Shown piece after piece: positions 62,759 to 64,000 of a stretch of 64,000 nt of DNA. This DNA is from WRGA01 sp031553395. GTDB lineage: Bacteria > Bacteroidota > Bacteroidia > Bacteroidales > WRGA01. The notes beneath the pieces are model-generated. The model worked only from the letters and a program-made list of their open reading frames with translations. It did not search any database and was not told where the DNA came from. Positions within the stretch are counted from its first letter, which is position 1, and the number at the start of each line of letters is the position of its first letter. Where the stretch lies: the NCBI GenBank assembly GCA_031553395.1, contig JAVBLR010000003.1, positions 1-64,000 on the forward strand. The letters are read 5' to 3'. The translations under genes and the position numbers were made by a program.

Positions 62759-62815
62759 AATATGCCAATGTGCCAATTGTTATGAATGCGCTCTTCATTG
62801 ACACATTGGCATATC
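62759..62815. repeat. Inverted repeat, second copy of the element at 31988-32045
   Basis: aatatgccaatgtgccaat (62759-62777) and attgacacattggcatat (62797-62814) repeat the arms seen upstream of fabD, with one mismatch in the right arm. It lies in the gap between divergent wza and radC. Confidence 0.8.
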
Positions 62816-62917
62816 GGCACATTAGTTCATTATTTTATCGTTTTGTAACTTAAACACTTTCTTACATTAAGTTAAATAAATAAACTTTGAGTTAATCGAA
62901 TCTATAACAATGCCTTG

Positions 62918-62925
62918 TATTTTTG
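62918..62925 (+). promoter_or_regulatory. -7 box of the radC promoter
   Basis: TATTTTTG matches TAnnTTTG, 59 bases before the radC ATG. Confidence 0.5.
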
Positions 62926-62984
62926 TAACTAATGAATGAATCAAAGCTGTTTGTTTGCTTCTAATTGATTTTCAGTATTAAAAT

Positions 62985-63680
62985 ATGATAAAAGATAAAA
63001 AACTTACAATCAACAACTGGGCGGAAGAAGACCGGCCGCGAGAGAAAATGTTATTAAAGGGTGTAAATTCTCTTAGCGATGCCGAACTTTTGGCGATATT
63101 AATAGCTTCAGGAAACCGGGATGAAACAGCGGTTGAATTATCTCAGCGTATTCTGCAATATTATGAAAATAACCTCAATTTATTAGGAAAATGTACAATT
63201 AAAGAACTATGTGATTTTAAGGGAATTGGTGATGCTAAGGCTATTACCATTATCGCAGCACTTGAACTAGGTCGGCGTAGAAATCAATCGTCGGTGATAG
63301 AGAGAAGACAAATATTGGCAAGTAAAGATGTTTATGAATATTTTCATCCGCTTATTGGAGACTTACCACATGAGGAGTTGTGGATAATCCTTTTATCTCA
63401 ATCAAACAAAATCATAAATAAGCGGAAAATCAGTCAAGGTGGAATTGCTGAAACATCAGCAGATATACGTCTGATTCTTAAATATGCACTTGAAGATTTA
63501 GCCACAGGGATTATTCTTTGCCATAATCATCCGTCGGGACTCGAGAAGCCAAGCTCGAGTGATAATGCATTAACACGAAAACTTCAGGATTCTTGCAAAG
63601 TGATGAATATCAGATTTATCGATCATGTAATTATTTCTGATAATAAATACTACAGTTATGCTGATGAAGGGAGAATTTGA
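62985..63680 (+). CDS. radC: RadC family JAB/MPN-domain protein
   Basis: The protein has 231 residues, the full family length. A helix-hairpin-helix UPF0758 N-terminal part (LKGVNSLSDAELLAILIASGN, LCDFKGIGDAKAITIIAALE) precedes the JAMM metalloprotease-like domain: ILCHNHPSGLEKPSSSDNAL has the HxHxxGx7SxxD zinc motif. Despite the name, a DNA-repair role is not established. It is divergent from the polysaccharide operon. Confidence 0.92.
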   Translation: MIKDKKLTINNWAEEDRPREKMLLKGVNSLSDAELLAILIASGNRDETAVELSQRILQYYENNLNLLGKCTIKELCDFKGIGDAKAITIIAALELGRRRNQSSVIERRQILASKDVYEYFHPLIGDLPHEELWIILLSQSNKIINKRKISQGGIAETSADIRLILKYALEDLATGIILCHNHPSGLEKPSSSDNALTRKLQDSCKVMNIRFIDHVIISDNKYYSYADEGRI

Positions 63681-63846
63681 AGAAGAAGTATGGAGTTAGA
63701 AGTTTGAATTTTGGAGTGTGAAGAAATATCCGATTCTAATGGTATTTTTTATTAATATTCATTAATTCAATGATTTATGTATTTTGCATATATATGTAAA
63801 TTTTTCCCGCTTCATACTTCATACTTCATACTCCAAACTTCTTTTT

Positions 63847-63854
63847 TATCTTTG
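63847..63854 (+). promoter_or_regulatory. -7 box of the ABC-F gene
   Basis: TATCTTTG matches TAnnTTTG, followed by GCAG, 21 bases before the ATG at 63876. Confidence 0.6.
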
Positions 63855-63875
63855 CAGAATATTCAAAAAACGCTT

Positions 63876-64000
63876 ATGGTTACTTATCTGCAGGTAAATG
63901 GATTGACAAAATCTTTCGGTAGTTTAATCTTATTTGAAAATCTTTCTTTCGGAATTTCCGAAGGGCAACGGATTGCGCTGATTGCCAAAAATGGTTCGGG
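63876..64000 (+). CDS. Start of an ABC-F family ATPase, cut by the window edge
   Basis: Forty-one codons are visible: MVTYLQVNGLTKSFGSLILF, then ENLSFGISEGQRIALIAKNG, ending as the Walker A loop (AKNGSG) begins. Soluble ABC ATPases with a bare MxxLxVxxLxKSFG start and no membrane part are of the ABC-F type (Uup/EttA-like translation factors), but only the first ATPase lobe is seen. Confidence 0.75.
   Translation, partial: MVTYLQVNGLTKSFGSLILFENLSFGISEGQRIALIAKNGS

Overview
The window is low-GC DNA from a member of the Bacteroidota, most likely the order Bacteroidales. The evidence is a menaquinone (men) operon, type IX secretion (T9SS) genes (porG, porZ, small proteins with T9SS sorting domains), the order porG-uppS-bamA-skp-skp known from Porphyromonas, SusD-era style lipoproteins with short lipoboxes, and promoters of the Bacteroidota type (-7 box TAnnTTTG). 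Genus cannot be fixed from the sequence alone.

Region 1 (1-22.1 kb, almost all minus strand) is an accessory island of polymorphic toxins. It holds two giant secreted RHS proteins (2213 and 2169 aa), each preceded by a small protein made of a signal peptide, one YD-like motif and a T9SS sorting domain. The non-coding DNA ahead of the two modules is homologous, so the whole module was probably duplicated. Module 1 ends in an RNase-like tip and a cytoplasmic immunity candidate. Module 2 ends in a HExxH metallopeptidase-like tip and a lipoprotein immunity candidate. Behind module 2 lies an array of displaced toxin-tip/immunity cassettes, and each boundary carries a conserved cruciform repeat. 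IS and RND-transporter remnants border the island.

Region 2 (22.5-30.1 kb) has an SGNH hydrolase gene bracketed by a duplicated menE tail, then the operon menI-menF-menD-menB-menCE (minus strand), where menC and menE are one fused gene. Region 3 (30.3-47.1 kb, plus strand) is mostly housekeeping: GH28 pectinase, fabD, ribD, a DUF6242 lipoprotein, porG-uppS-bamA-skp-skp, murI, a YitT transporter, rdgB, porZ and an acyltransferase. PorG and PorZ would serve the same T9SS that the small RHS-partner proteins are predicted to use.

Region 4 (47.0-62.6 kb, minus strand) has tcdA and an NlpC/P60 hydrolase, followed by a surface-polysaccharide locus running from a Wza-type lipoprotein through two FdtA-like cupins, a GNAT acyltransferase, an acyl carrier protein, a KAS III, a sugar aminotransferase, flippase, glycosyltransferases and polymerase to an epimerase. 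The ACP/KAS III/GNAT trio suggests a 3-amino-3,6-dideoxyhexose carrying a specially made acyl group. The window ends with radC and the start of an ABC-F ATPase (plus strand).
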